This document shows positions 39,160-48,477 of a stretch of 64,000 nt of DNA, piece by piece. The stretch lies in assembly GCF_913063425.1 (NCBI RefSeq), contig NZ_CAJXYK010000006.1, positions 1 to 64,000 on the forward strand. Reading direction: 5' to 3'. The position numbers were made by a program, and so were the translations under genes. Every line of letters starts with the position of its first letter. Positions within the stretch are counted from its first letter, which is position 1. This DNA is from an uncultured Thiohalocapsa sp. (GTDB lineage Bacteria; Pseudomonadota; Gammaproteobacteria; Chromatiales; Chromatiaceae). The notes under the pieces were generated by a model. That model was not told the origin of the DNA. It did no database searches and saw only the letters and a list, made by a program, of their open reading frames with translations.

Positions 39160-40137
39160 TCAACGTCCAACAAAGCGTGCCGCGCCGAGCAACGGCACCT
39201 GCTGGCTCAGGATCACCTGCACCGGCATCCGTTCCATGAGCCCGCGCATCCGGCCCTTGTCCAGGAACCCCTCCAGAAAGCCGCCCGCGCGCAGCAGGTC
39301 AAGGTTCTTGGGCGCAATGCCGCCGCCCAGATAGACCCCGCCCAGGGCCAGCAGCTTGAGTGCCATGTTGCCCGCCTCGCGGCCGTAGAGTCGGGCGAAG
39401 AGCTCCATCGCCTCCGTGCAGGGATGCAGGCCCTCCGCCGCACACTGCGCCACCGCGGCGCCCACATCGCCGTTGCCCGCGAGCGCCGCTGCCACCGCCG
39501 GCGGGTGCTCCTCCGCCCGGTGCCAGGCGACGAGGAAGTCATAGACATTGGCGATGCCCATGCCGGACACCACCCGCTCCCAGCTCACCCGGCCGAAGCG
39601 CTGCTGAAGGTGGCCCAGCAGCGCAAACTCCCGTTCGTCCGCCGGCGCGAAGTCCGTATGCCCGCCCTCCGTGGCGAAGGCATGATGGCACTGGCCGTCC
39701 CAGAACAGGCCCGCCTCGCCCAGGCCCGTGCCAGCCGCCACCACGCAGGCGTTGCCGACGCCGCCCGGCTCCCCCGCCTGGATCTCGGCGAGATCGTCCG
39801 GCGCCAGCGCCGGCACGCCCCAGGCGACCGCCTCCAGGTCATTGAGCAGAAACGCCTGCTGGAAGCCGAGTCCCTGCGCCAGCTCGGCCGCATCCAGGCT
39901 CCAGGGCAGGTTGGTGGTGCGGCTGCGGCCGTCCACCACCGGCCCCGCCACCGCGAAGCTGCCGGCGTCGCACTGCACACCGGTGTCATCCAGATAGCGG
40001 CGCACCAGGGCCGTCAGGTCACCGTAGTCACGGCTGGGATAGCGGGCAGCGTGCGACAAGCGCACCGCATCCCCGGCCACCTCCGCCACGGCGAGCCCGG
40101 TCTTGGTGCCGCCGATGTCCCCCACCAGTACGCGCAT
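39160..40137 (-). CDS. glk: Glucokinase
   Basis: 325 residues, the usual length of E. coli-type Glk; phosphorylates glucose with ATP. The phosphate loop GDIGGTKTGLAV begins at residue 6; glucose-binding segments are TNLPWSLD, LLNDLEAVAWG and the Glu-His pair in TEGGHTDFAP; VYLGGGIAPKNL near the C-terminus is also typical. The start is ATG at 40137 with GGGAGAG upstream. Confidence 0.93.
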   Translation of the reverse strand: MRVLVGDIGGTKTGLAVAEVAGDAVRLSHAARYPSRDYGDLTALVRRYLDDTGVQCDAGSFAVAGPVVDGRSRTTNLPWSLDAAELAQGLGFQQAFLLNDLEAVAWGVPALAPDDLAEIQAGEPGGVGNACVVAAGTGLGEAGLFWDGQCHHAFATEGGHTDFAPADEREFALLGHLQQRFGRVSWERVVSGMGIANVYDFLVAWHRAEEHPPAVAAALAGNGDVGAAVAQCAAEGLHPCTEAMELFARLYGREAGNMALKLLALGGVYLGGGIAPKNLDLLRAGGFLEGFLDKGRMRGLMERMPVQVILSQQVPLLGAARFVGR

Positions 40138-40560
40138 CTGTCTCTCCCGCCGCCGACAAGTCTGGGGAGACCGTGAGAGCGCTGCGCGCACGTCGGCTCA
40201 CGCTGCGCTGACCCAATCGACAGCCTACGCGCTTCGACCGGGGTTACGGATGGCTTTCACAGTCTCTGAGGCGCGGAATCATAACAGCCGGCGGCAAGCA
40301 GCAAGCGCCGGGGAGCCGTCCGCGCCCCGGAGGCCGGAGCGCGAAACGGGATCGGGATCGGGTGGAAAAGAGTGCCCGGCAGGCGCCGGGTGCAGCGCCC
40401 ACCGGGCGGCGCGGCCTTGATCACGATTGCGACCGTGCGCGGAGCTGCCCTGCGTCGTCAGGGCTTCCAGCCCTGATGATGTCAGGCCAGGATGGCCTGA
40501 CCACGCAGTCCGCGGCCAGGGTGATCGACCATATGATCAAGGCCGGCCTTGGGTCGGGGC
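40138..40560. other. 423-bp intergenic region with REP-like doublet
   Basis: Between the sulfur-globule-like gene and glk (both minus strand). It holds the hairpin pair at 40448-40500 and presumably the glk promoter; no gene is recognised. Confidence 0.5.
40448..40500. repeat. Two-hairpin dispersed repeat (inverse copy at 1871-1900)
   Basis: Positions 40448-40477 are the exact reverse complement of 1871-1900. Two perfect hairpins follow each other: TCAGGGCT-TCC-AGCCCTGA (40458-40476) and TCAGGCCA-GGA-TGGCCTGA (40482-40500). The paired-hairpin layout is that of a REP doublet. Confidence 0.85.
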
Positions 40561-40884
40561 TTACTGCGAGGACTCACTGCCGGCAGCAGGCGCGGCGGGC
40601 GCGAGCCAGGCATAGCCGGGGTAGCCGTAGGCGTATGGCGCGGCGCCATAGGCATGGGGATAGCCACCCCAGTAGCCCGGATAACCACCCCAGTAGCCCG
40701 GGTAGCCATAGCCATAGCCCGGACCGTACCAGGGGCTGCCCCAACCGTTACCCCAGCCCGGCCCCCAGCCATTACCCCAGTTCCAGGGGTTGAACGGCCC
40801 CCAGAAGGCGTTGGCGGAGCCGGCGGCGAACAAGGTGGCGCCGGCGAGGCCGGCGGCAAGCAGGAGACGCTTCTTGGCGAGCAT
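40561..40884 (-). CDS. Sulfur-globule-protein-like exported Gly/Tyr/Trp/Pro-rich protein
   Basis: 107 residues. A clear signal peptide (KKRLLLAAGLAGATLFAAGSANA) is followed by a mature part dominated by Gly, Tyr, Pro and Trp in short repeats (NGWGPGWGNGWG, two PGYWGGY units, PYAYGYPGYA). This composition is characteristic of the envelope proteins of periplasmic sulfur globules (SgpA/SgpB of Allochromatium vinosum), which store sulfur from sulfide or thiosulfate oxidation. GGAGGT lies nine bases before the ATG, indicating high expression. Alternative: another Gly-rich structural protein. A near-palindrome upstream (40996-41013) may be its operator. Confidence 0.6.
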   Translation of the reverse strand: MLAKKRLLLAAGLAGATLFAAGSANAFWGPFNPWNWGNGWGPGWGNGWGSPWYGPGYGYGYPGYWGGYPGYWGGYPHAYGAAPYAYGYPGYAWLAPAAPAAGSESSQ

Positions 40885-40995
40885 TTGTTGACCTCCGTTC
40901 TGGACACTGTCGTTGGACGGAACCGGCCGTCAGGCGCGGCCCGGCGTCAGCTTAGGGCAACTGCCTGACGCGGCGTTTTGACGCCCGTCAATATT

Positions 40996-41013
40996 GGAAT
41001 ATTCTCATATTCC
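40996..41013. promoter_or_regulatory. Palindromic site upstream of the sulfur-globule-like gene
   Basis: GGAATAT-TCTC-ATATTCC: perfect 7-bp arms around four bases, in an AT-rich patch about 112 bases before the ATG at 40884. It resembles an operator for a dimeric helix-turn-helix regulator; the regulator is unknown. Confidence 0.45.
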
Positions 41014-41075
41014 ACGAGTGCGTCGAAGGTCGAGGTGGGCCTCGCTGTTTGTCTCTCGGACACAGTTCCACGCCC

Positions 41076-41624
41076 TCACCGTGCCGGGCCGGCGGGCTCG
41101 CCGCGACGCCTCGTCTCGAAGCGGAAGGGTGCGGCCAGGGTGCGGTCTTCGAAGTGCAGCAGCACCCGGGCCTCCCACGCCATGCGCTCCACCAGACAGA
41201 CCGGGAGCATGCCGGTGCCGGTGTAGACGCCTGACGCATCAGGCACGGGTGACAGGGGGACGCGGTTGTAGCCCATGTCCATATCGATGCCGGCGAAGTC
41301 CAGCTCGACACGGGCGGGCGGCGGCAGGTCGGCGAGGCGCACCGCCACATCGAGCGGTTCTGCGGTGGGCATGCCCCGGGGGCGGATGTCGAGCTGCACG
41401 CTGCCGCCGTCGGCGAAGCTCACGCCGCAGGCGGACGTGCGGAGGTCGCAGCCCATGTCCAACGGCGCACGCGCGCTGATCTCGGGGAACAGCAGCGGCC
41501 AGGCCCTGTGGAGGGCCACGCCGATGACGGCGGCGAGCAGCAGGGCCACGGCCACCCAGAGCAGTGCGGACCGCGGGTCCGCACGCCGTGCCGGCACGGG
41601 CTCAGGGTTGGTGGCAGGCGACAT
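41076..41624 (-). CDS. Membrane-anchored periplasmic protein, unknown (FixH/YtkA-like?)
   Basis: 182 residues: a cytosolic N-terminus, one membrane helix (~20-42) and a periplasmic beta-rich domain with three Cys (MGCDLRTSACG, PVCLVE). The core (LDFAGIDMDMGYNRVPLSP...TGMLPVCLVERMAWEARVLL) resembles immunoglobulin-like FixH/YtkA domains often found near copper-oxidase assembly genes, but the match is weak and no such genes are nearby. The start at 41624 (MSPATNPEP) is chosen to give a sensible anchor position. Confidence 0.6.
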   Translation of the reverse strand: MSPATNPEPVPARRADPRSALLWVAVALLLAAVIGVALHRAWPLLFPEISARAPLDMGCDLRTSACGVSFADGGSVQLDIRPRGMPTAEPLDVAVRLADLPPPARVELDFAGIDMDMGYNRVPLSPVPDASGVYTGTGMLPVCLVERMAWEARVLLHFEDRTLAAPFRFETRRRGEPAGPAR

Positions 41625-41727
41625 GACGCTGTCCGATTGCGGGGTTGTCCATGCGGGGAGCATACACTGTGCCCGCCGCGCGCTGCCGCCCGCCGAGACC
41701 CGCCGACCGCCCGGGCGGCACCTGCCC

Positions 41728-43137
41728 TTACTCGTGGCGGTCCCAGGTCTGGCGCTTGCGGTAGATGGTGGACGGGCTCACGCCGAGGGCGGCGGCGGCC
41801 TGCGGGATGTTGTCGTTGAAGTGGGCGATGGCCTGCTCGATGGCCTCGCGCTCAAGGTCCTTGAGCGGGCGAATGGGGGCGGCATCGGCATGAACTGCCG
41901 GACCGGCGGGCGGCGGGCGGCGGATCGCCGGGCCTGGCCCGGCGCCGGGCTCGAGGGTGTCCAGCGGCGGCGGCAGCATGGCACGGGTCACGCGCTCGCC
42001 GTCGTAGAGCACCACGACGTTCTGGATGACGTTTTGCAGCTGGCGCACGTTGCCGGGCCAGGGGTAGGCGAGGAAGATCGCCTCCACGTCGGCGTCGAAG
42101 GCTGCGAGCTGCTTGCCCTCCTCTGCCGCGTAGCGGCGCAGGAAGGCGTTGGCCAGCTCCAGGATGTCACCCTCGCGCTTACGCAGCGGTGTCAGCTGAA
42201 TGGGGATCACGTGCAGGCGGTAGAACAGGTCTTCGCGAAAGCGCCCGGCGGCCACCTCCGCCAGCGGGTCGCGATTGGTGGCGCAGACGAAGCGCACGTC
42301 CACCTGCTCCATGCTGGAGGCACCCACGGGCTGGAAGCTGCCGGTCTGCACGAAGCGCAGCAGCTTGGTCTGCAGGTCCAGGTCCATCTCCGCAATCTCG
42401 TCCAGGAACAGCGTGCCGCCGTCGGCCTGACGCGCGGCGCCGGCGCGGTCGCGCACGGCACCGGTGAAGGCGCCTTTGACGTGACCGAAGATCTCGCTCT
42501 CCATGAGGTCGCGCGGGATGGCGGCGCAGTTGATGGCGACGAAGGGCCTGTCGGCACGGTCGCTGCGGCGGTGGATGGCCTCGGCACAGACCTCCTTGCC
42601 GCTGCCGCTCTCGCCGGTGATGAACACCGTGGCGCGGCTCGGTGCGGCGCTGTCGATGATGCGGTACACCGCCTGCATGGGCAGGGAGCTGCCGAGGAAG
42701 CCGTGGTAGCCCTCGCGCCGGAAGTCGTCGGCGAGCCGGTCCACGAAGTCGCGCATGCGCACCTTCTCGACGGCGTTGCGCAGGGTGACGATGAGCCGCT
42801 CGGAGGAGACCGGCTTCTCGACGAAATCGAAGGCGCCGTAGCGCATGGCATCCACGGCCTTGTCCACGGAGCCGTGCCCGGTGATGATGACCACGGCGAT
42901 GGGCATCCGGTGCTCGTGGATGTGGCGCAGAATGTCCATGCCGTCCATGTCCGGCAGCTGCAGGTCCAGCAGCAGCGCGTCCGGCGGCTCGCGGCCGAGG
43001 CGCGCCATGGCGCTTGCCCCGTCCGGCACATGGCTCACCGCATAGGGCTCGTTGCGCAGATAGGCCCGGTACACGCTGCCGAGACTCATGCTGTCCTCGA
43101 CGATCAGCACCGCAGCAGGTTCGCTCGCCATCGACAT
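41728..43137 (-). CDS. Sigma54-dependent response regulator (NtrC/LuxO type)
   Basis: 469 residues. Receiver domain ~9-125 with phospho-acceptor Asp58 (LLLDLQLPDMDG); AAA+ domain ~145-375 with Walker A GESGSGKE, the sigma54-contact loop GAFTGA, and Walker B GGTLFLDEIAEM; then a Pro-rich linker and a Fis-type helix-turn-helix (AAAALGVSPSTIYRKRQTW). It activates sigma54 promoters when phosphorylated. The start is ATG at 43137 (MSMASEPAAV) with AGGAG five bases upstream. The receiver-HPt protein encoded immediately upstream is its probable phosphodonor. Confidence 0.95.
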   Translation of the reverse strand: MSMASEPAAVLIVEDSMSLGSVYRAYLRNEPYAVSHVPDGASAMARLGREPPDALLLDLQLPDMDGMDILRHIHEHRMPIAVVIITGHGSVDKAVDAMRYGAFDFVEKPVSSERLIVTLRNAVEKVRMRDFVDRLADDFRREGYHGFLGSSLPMQAVYRIIDSAAPSRATVFITGESGSGKEVCAEAIHRRSDRADRPFVAINCAAIPRDLMESEIFGHVKGAFTGAVRDRAGAARQADGGTLFLDEIAEMDLDLQTKLLRFVQTGSFQPVGASSMEQVDVRFVCATNRDPLAEVAAGRFREDLFYRLHVIPIQLTPLRKREGDILELANAFLRRYAAEEGKQLAAFDADVEAIFLAYPWPGNVRQLQNVIQNVVVLYDGERVTRAMLPPPLDTLEPGAGPGPAIRRPPPAGPAVHADAAPIRPLKDLEREAIEQAIAHFNDNIPQAAAALGVSPSTIYRKRQTWDRHE

Positions 43138-43297
43138 CCGGCTCCTGTGAGTCAGCCCGGCACGCCGCCGCCGGGGACGGGGCAGCCCGGGCACGGTGCC
43201 CGTCCAGCCATCAAGGCTCGCCCCAGTTCCGACAGCGCGCGGAATGCCCGATATGATAACCCCGAGCTGCGCCGATGGCCGCTCGGGCTGATTCGGG

Positions 43298-44641
43298 CTA
43301 ACAGGGGACGCCGCCGTGCCCGCGCTGCCCGCGGCCCGCGCCGCCCCAGCGCACCGCCAGCAACGCGATCACGGCCTCGCCGCAGGCACCGAGCCCGTTG
43401 ACCTGCGCGCGCACCGCCTCGAGGCTGCCGGCGCGGCCCGCCTGCTCGATGCTGAGCGCCCGCGCCTGCAGTGCGGTGGCGCCGAAGGTCGCCGCACTGC
43501 CCTTGAGCGCGTGGGCCTGCTGGCCGGCGCGGGCGCTGTCCCCCGCAGCGGCAGCCTGCTGAACGGCGGCGATGCGCTCGCGCACCTCCGCAATGAATGT
43601 GGCCACCACCTCCGGCATCAGGGCATCGGTGAGGTCCCTTGCCAGCGCGCCCGCCACCTGCTCGTCCAGCACGGGCAAGCCGTCCTGCGCCAGCGCCGGA
43701 TCGATGTGCCCGGCCGCAGCGGCCACCGGCTGCGGCTGGGCCGACTGTACCGCCGCAGCCGGAGCGCCCGCTGCCGATGCCGACCCCGTCTCCCGGCTGT
43801 CCACCCATCGGAGCAGGGCCGCGAACAGCGCCTGGCGGTCGATGGGCTTGCTCAGGTAGCCGTCCATGCCCGCATCCAGGCAGCGCTGGCGGTCCTCGTC
43901 GAAGGCGTTCGCGGTCATGGCCACGATGGGCACACGCCCACGCTTGCCCGGCAGGGAACGGATGCAGCCGGTGGCCTCGATGCCGTCCATATCCGGCATC
44001 GCCAGATCCATCAGCACCAGAGCGTAGTTGCGTCGGCTGACGGCGGCCACGGCCTGGAGGCCGTTCTCCACCACGTCCACGCGCAAGCCCACCTTCGCCA
44101 GAAGCGTCGTCGCCACCAGCTGGTTCGGGCGGCTGTCCTCAGCCAGCAGCACCGGCAGCGCGCCGGCGGCACAGCGGGCGACGCGGTCCGCGAGGTCGTC
44201 GTCGGCCGGTTCCGGCAGATGCCGCGGGCGCGCGTCGCGCTCGGTCGTCGCCGCGGTGCGCGGCTTCGCATCCGCCGAGGCGCCGGACGGCGCAGATGGG
44301 TGCTCCGCCAAGCGTCGGACCATGCCATTGAAGGCGACGATCAGACGGTCGGTCAACGGGTCGCCCACCGCGGGCAACGCCATACCCGGGCGCTCGCGCG
44401 TGAGGGCATCCGCGGCGCGCTCGACCTTTGTGACGAGTCGCTCAAGAGCGCGCCACCGCCGCCACGCGAGCGCCGCCGTCACCATCGCGAGCAGCGCGGC
44501 GACGATGAGTGCGAGCAGCCACGCGAGGGCCGGGCCGGCGGCGGCGTCACCCAGCACCTGCGGGCCGAGGACCGCCAGGGCGACCAGGAGCAGGCACTCG
44601 ATGAGGACCAGGCGCAGGAGAAAGGTGTTGTTTGCAGGCAT
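43298..44641 (-). CDS. Membrane receiver-HPt protein lacking a kinase core
   Basis: 447 residues. Two membrane helices (~8-60) precede a HAMP-like linker (~60-115), a receiver domain (~165-285, MDLAMPDMDG with the acceptor Asp, and SKPID), and a C-terminal HPt domain (~335-430) whose phospho-His is in QQAHALKGSAATFG. The dimerisation/His box and ATP-binding CA domain of hybrid kinases are missing, and the gap between HAMP and receiver is too short to have held them. It would therefore relay phosphate from another kinase, plausibly to the sigma54 regulator encoded next (160-bp gap). The start is ATG at 44641. Confidence 0.85.
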   Translation of the reverse strand: MPANNTFLLRLVLIECLLLVALAVLGPQVLGDAAAGPALAWLLALIVAALLAMVTAALAWRRWRALERLVTKVERAADALTRERPGMALPAVGDPLTDRLIVAFNGMVRRLAEHPSAPSGASADAKPRTAATTERDARPRHLPEPADDDLADRVARCAAGALPVLLAEDSRPNQLVATTLLAKVGLRVDVVENGLQAVAAVSRRNYALVLMDLAMPDMDGIEATGCIRSLPGKRGRVPIVAMTANAFDEDRQRCLDAGMDGYLSKPIDRQALFAALLRWVDSRETGSASAAGAPAAAVQSAQPQPVAAAAGHIDPALAQDGLPVLDEQVAGALARDLTDALMPEVVATFIAEVRERIAAVQQAAAAGDSARAGQQAHALKGSAATFGATALQARALSIEQAGRAGSLEAVRAQVNGLGACGEAVIALLAVRWGGAGRGQRGHGGVPC

Positions 44642-44736
44642 GGGCACCGCCGGCGCAAAGCACCGGAGAGCCAGCAGGTTAGCACAGGCCCGCCGCTCTC
44701 CCGCAGGGTGCGGGCACGGGCGCCGGCGCTGTCGCC

Positions 44737-45870
44737 TCAGAAACGCGCCGCGGCGGCCGGCATTGCGGCCGTTTCGAGCTCCGTCAGCAGGCGATTCACC
44801 GTCGCCGCGCGCGCACCCCAGCCGTCTCCCCGCACCCGAAGACGCCGCAGCGCCCGACGCTCCGCAGGCTCTACCGCCGCTGCGCGCAGGGCATCTGCGG
44901 CGGCGTCGGCACCCGTCACCCGGGTGGCGAGATCGGCGAAGCCCCCGAGATTCAGCGCCCCGGCCACCACTGTCGGCAAGCCGGTGGCCAGTGTCTCCAG
45001 CAAGGGCAGGGCGGGCGCCTGCCCCGGCGGGGCATCGGGCCGGCGCAGCAGCAACGAGGCAGTAAAGAACTGCAGGTAACGCGGCAGCTGATCCTGCGGC
45101 CGGCTGCCCGCCACATGCACATTGGTCAGCCCGCGCAGGGCGGACAGATCGCAGTACACGGGCCCCAGCAGCATGAAGCGCCAATCCGGCAGCCGGTGCG
45201 CGATGGCCGCCAGCAGGCCCGCATCGAAGCGCTCATCGAAGCACCCGTGACAGCCCGCCACCGGGCCGGCGCTCGGCAGATCACGGGCGGGCTGCGCCGG
45301 CGTCGAGAAGAGCTCCAGATCGACGCCCGCCGGCAACAGCCGGGCGCGCGCAGCGTCGAGATCCCGCGCCGCATCGCGTGTGGGGACCAGCACCAGGTCA
45401 GCCCGCCGCAGGATGCGGGCCTCCTGCGCAGCATGCTCGCGCGCCGGCGCCGTCTGACTTGGCGGGGGCGTGCAGCCGGCCTGGTAGATCACCGGGCCGT
45501 CATTGTCATCGTCGAGCAGGGACGACGCCCAGGGCGACGCCAGCCACAGCAGCGGTCGGCGCAGGCCGTGGCGCTGCGCCGCCCGGGCGACACGGCGCGC
45601 CAGCAGTCGCGGGCTCACGAGCCGCGCCAGGGGATGGCTGCCGGCGCCCAGGTCTTCCGCAGTGAGCACCGGAAAGGGTGCGGCATGACACGCTTGGCCG
45701 CCCGCACTCCCCGGGGGCTGGACAGCGCTGCAGTCGAGTCGGTCACGCCGGAAGGCATCCGCGTCCACCCACAGGATCCGGCGGTCCAGCAGGAGCCGGG
45801 ACATGAGCTGGAAGGTAGCGTTGGGTGCCCAGGGTCGGCGGTCGGCGACGACGATCAGATCGGAGCTCAT
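44737..45870 (-). CDS. Glycosyltransferase (GT-B, family 1/4-like)
   Basis: 377 residues with GT-B organisation. The N-terminal half opens like TuaH-type transferases (VVADRRPWAPNATFQLMSRLL; RRILWVDAD), and the C-terminal half has a nucleotide-sugar region (FMLLGPVYCDLSALRGLTNVHVAGSRPQDQLPRYLQ) and a PLLETLATGLPTVV motif with the conserved Glu. It probably adds a sugar to a surface glycan or lipid; the donor is unknown. The start is ATG at 45870 (MSSDLIVV). It lies 95 bases upstream of the receiver-HPt gene and may share its transcript. Confidence 0.8.
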   Translation of the reverse strand: MSSDLIVVADRRPWAPNATFQLMSRLLLDRRILWVDADAFRRDRLDCSAVQPPGSAGGQACHAAPFPVLTAEDLGAGSHPLARLVSPRLLARRVARAAQRHGLRRPLLWLASPWASSLLDDDNDGPVIYQAGCTPPPSQTAPAREHAAQEARILRRADLVLVPTRDAARDLDAARARLLPAGVDLELFSTPAQPARDLPSAGPVAGCHGCFDERFDAGLLAAIAHRLPDWRFMLLGPVYCDLSALRGLTNVHVAGSRPQDQLPRYLQFFTASLLLRRPDAPPGQAPALPLLETLATGLPTVVAGALNLGGFADLATRVTGADAAADALRAAAVEPAERRALRRLRVRGDGWGARAATVNRLLTELETAAMPAAAARF

Positions 45871-46298
45871 GGAAACCCTGCGCTGTGAGACGGTGGCTGG
45901 AAGGTCCTGCGCCGCGCTTCGCGAAACCGCCTGCTGGCCCTGTGAATGCAAACAACGGACCGACTTCCGATTCGGGCGCGCCCTTTCATCGCGAACTGTA
46001 GTCACTGCATCGGCCCGAAACTGCACCTGGGTTAACAGTTTGGTGACGCGACCCGGAGCGCGACGTGCCGTTCGTCCGACCGGGGCCGCGCGTATTGCAA
46101 TCTGCAACGCAGGCTGCAACAGCGTGGCGGGCGGAAGCCAGAGCTGAGCACAAGCGGCGCCCGCGGGCGCAGCGGCCTGGGCAAAACGGTGACACCGGGG
46201 CACTCGAAGCCGCACCCGGCGGCCACCACATGCTCGGGCGCGCAGCGGTCCGCCGCCGCGCACAACAGGCAGCCACCGGCGACAGGGGATCACAAGAC
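45871..46298. other. Divergent intergenic region, 428 bp
   Basis: Separates the glycosyltransferase (minus) and ubiD (plus). It is slightly AT-richer near 45930-46045 and must contain both promoters, but I see no convincing -35/-10 pair, hairpin or gene. Confidence 0.4.
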
Positions 46299-47765
46299 AT
46301 GAAATATCGGGATCTGCGGGACTTCATCGGGCAGCTCGAAGCCCGCGGCGAGCTCAAGCGCATCAGCGTGCCCGTGGACCCCCATCTGGAGGTCACGGAG
46401 ATCTGCGACCGGACCCTGCGCGCCGGCGGGCCGGCGCTGTTGTTCGAGCAGCCCAAAGGCGCGTCCATGCCGCTGCTCGGCAATCTGTTCGGCACGCCGC
46501 GGCGGGTCGCCCTGGGCATGGGTGAGGAATCCGTGGACGCGCTGCGGGAGATCGGCAAGCTGCTCGCCTTTCTGAAACAGCCGGAGCCGCCGAAGGGCAT
46601 GAAGGCAGCGCTGGAGAGCCTGCCCATTTTCCGCAAGGTGCTGGACATGGCGCCCAAGGTGCGCCGCAACCCGCCTTGTCAGGAACAGGTGCTCGAAGGG
46701 GAGGCCGTGGACCTGGGCCGGCTGCCCGTGCAGCACTGCTGGCCCGGCGACGCCGCACCGCTCATCACCTGGGGCCTGGTGGTGACACGCGGCCCGGAGA
46801 AGACGCGGCAGAACCTCGGCATCTACCGGATGCAGGTGCTGGGCCCGAACCGGGCCATCATGCGCTGGCTGGCGCACCGCGGCGGGGCGCTGGACTACCG
46901 CGACTGGCAGCGCCACCACCCAGGCGAGCCCTTCCCCGTCGCCGTCGCCCTGGGCGCGGACCCCGCCACCATCCTCGGCGCGGTCACCCCGGTGCCGGAC
47001 ACCTTGTCAGAGTACGCCTTCGCCGGCCTGCTCCGCGGCAGCCGCACCGAGCTCGCAAAGTGCCTGGGCAGCGATCTACAGGTGCCGGCGAGCGCCGAGA
47101 TCGTGCTCGAAGGGCACCTCCACCCGGGCGACACGGCCCCGGAAGGCCCCTTCGGCGACCACACCGGCTATTACAACGAGGTGGACGACTTCCCCGTGCT
47201 CACCATCGAGCGCATGACCCAGCGCCCGGACCCCATCTATCACAGCACCTACACGGGCCGGCCGCCGGACGAGCCGGCCATCCTCGGCGTGGCCCTGAAC
47301 GAGGTCTTCGTGCCCATCCTGCAGAAGCAGTTCCCCGAGATCGTGGACTTCTACCTGCCGCCCGAGGGCTGCTCCTACCGCATGGCGGTGGTGAGCATGA
47401 ACAAGCAGTACCCGGGGCACGCCAAGCGGGTCATGATGGGCGTGTGGTCCTTCCTGCGGCAGTTCATGTACACCAAGTTCGTCATCGTCGTGGACGCGGA
47501 CGTGAACACCCGCGACTGGCGGGACGTGATCTGGGCCATGACCACGCGCATGGACCCGGCGCGGGACACGGTGATGGTGGAGAACACGCCCATCGACTAC
47601 CTGGACTTCGCCTCTCCCGTGTCCGGGCTCGGCTCCAAGGCCGGTTTCGACGCCACAAACAAATGGCAGGGTGAGACCGCACGCGAATGGGGCAAGCCCA
47701 TCCGCATGGATGAGGCCGTCAAGGCGCGGGTGGACGCCCTGTGGCCGAGCCTGGGACTCGACTGA
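46299..47765 (+). CDS. ubiD: 4-hydroxy-3-polyprenylbenzoate decarboxylase UbiD
   Basis: 488 residues; the prenylated-FMN-dependent decarboxylase of ubiquinone synthesis. The N-terminus [22 protein letters not shown] is typical; the active-site region includes [26 protein letters not shown] (conserved Arg and Glu) and [12 protein letters not shown]; the C-terminal [18 protein letters not shown] is also diagnostic. The start is ATG at 46299; the open frame extends upstream but without homology. The UbiX flavin prenyltransferase needed for its cofactor is not in the window. Confidence 0.96.
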   Translation: MKYRDLRDFIGQLEARGELKRISVPVDPHLEVTEICDRTLRAGGPALLFEQPKGASMPLLGNLFGTPRRVALGMGEESVDALREIGKLLAFLKQPEPPKGMKAALESLPIFRKVLDMAPKVRRNPPCQEQVLEGEAVDLGRLPVQHCWPGDAAPLITWGLVVTRGPEKTRQNLGIYRMQVLGPNRAIMRWLAHRGGALDYRDWQRHHPGEPFPVAVALGADPATILGAVTPVPDTLSEYAFAGLLRGSRTELAKCLGSDLQVPASAEIVLEGHLHPGDTAPEGPFGDHTGYYNEVDDFPVLTIERMTQRPDPIYHSTYTGRPPDEPAILGVALNEVFVPILQKQFPEIVDFYLPPEGCSYRMAVVSMNKQYPGHAKRVMMGVWSFLRQFMYTKFVIVVDADVNTRDWRDVIWAMTTRMDPARDTVMVENTPIDYLDFASPVSGLGSKAGFDATNKWQGETAREWGKPIRMDEAVKARVDALWPSLGLD

Positions 47766-47782
47766 GCGCCACCGGCACACGC

Positions 47783-47812
47783 GGGCAGCGGCCCTTAAGC
47801 GCCGTGCTGCCC
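47783..47812. terminator. Stem-loop between convergent ubiD and RRM gene
   Basis: GGGCAGC (47783-47789) pairs with GCTGCCC (47806-47812), with a further three pairs possible inside. No T-tract on either side. It lies 17 bases after the ubiD stop and could act as a bidirectional block or a 3'-end stabiliser. Confidence 0.3.
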
Positions 47813-47840
47813 ACCGGGAGCGGTGGCGCAGACCGTCCGG

Positions 47841-48107
47841 CTAGAAGCGCCGCGGCGGGCGCTCGGTGCGCGGCCGGGCCTCGTTGACCGTGAGCTTGCG
47901 CCCGTCGTGCATGGAGTCGTTCAGGGCCTGGATGGCGTCCCCCGCCTCGGCGTCATTGGGCATGTCCACGAAACCGAAGCCCTTCGACTGGCCGGAGAAC
48001 TTGTCCTTGATGACATCCGCGCTGGCCACCTCGCCGAACTCGCTGAACATTTCGCGCAGCTGATCGTCGGTGACCGCATACTTCAGATTGCCTACATAGA
48101 TCCGCAT
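47841..48107 (-). CDS. Small RRM RNA-binding protein
   Basis: 88 residues, a single RNA-recognition motif. RNP2 is IYVGNL (3-8) and RNP1 is KGFGFVDM (42-49), both with their RNA-stacking aromatics; the C-terminus is basic (PRTERPPRRF). Such one-domain RRM proteins are common in sulfur-oxidising proteobacteria and cyanobacteria, where some respond to cold; RNA targets here are unknown. The start is ATG at 48107 with a purine-rich AAAGAG upstream. Confidence 0.92.
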   Translation of the reverse strand: MRIYVGNLKYAVTDDQLREMFSEFGEVASADVIKDKFSGQSKGFGFVDMPNDAEAGDAIQALNDSMHDGRKLTVNEARPRTERPPRRF

Positions 48108-48477
48108 CGCTCTTTCTCGACAAGACCCGTGCATTGCCCGCGCTGAGACGGCCGCCGACCAACGCACAAATCGGCGACCCACAAACGACCACAGCAGGGC
48201 GGCGCAGCCTGCGCAGGGTGCACGGTGCCAGAGATGACACGCGGGCACGGCGGGCGGCAGCTCAGGTGCAGGCGGCGCTGCGGAGAACCGGGACATCTGC
48301 GGCGGGGCGGCGGGGCGGATACGGGTGCGCCACAGGCGCATCACGGGCCGGGGAGGTCAGCGGGGACCGGCGGCCCAGGGGGCATCCGCCGCGGCTGCGG
48401 CGCGACGACGACCTGGATGGTTTCCGATGGTGGCGCTTCAGCCCGGACCCTTTGCGCGCTGCGAGATGACTTGCAAT
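48108..48477. other. 370-bp gene-free region upstream of the RRM gene
   Basis: Lies between the permease gene stop and the RRM gene start, both on the minus strand. The length would allow a long 5' leader for the RRM gene. No frame, repeat or clear promoter is recognised. Confidence 0.4.
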
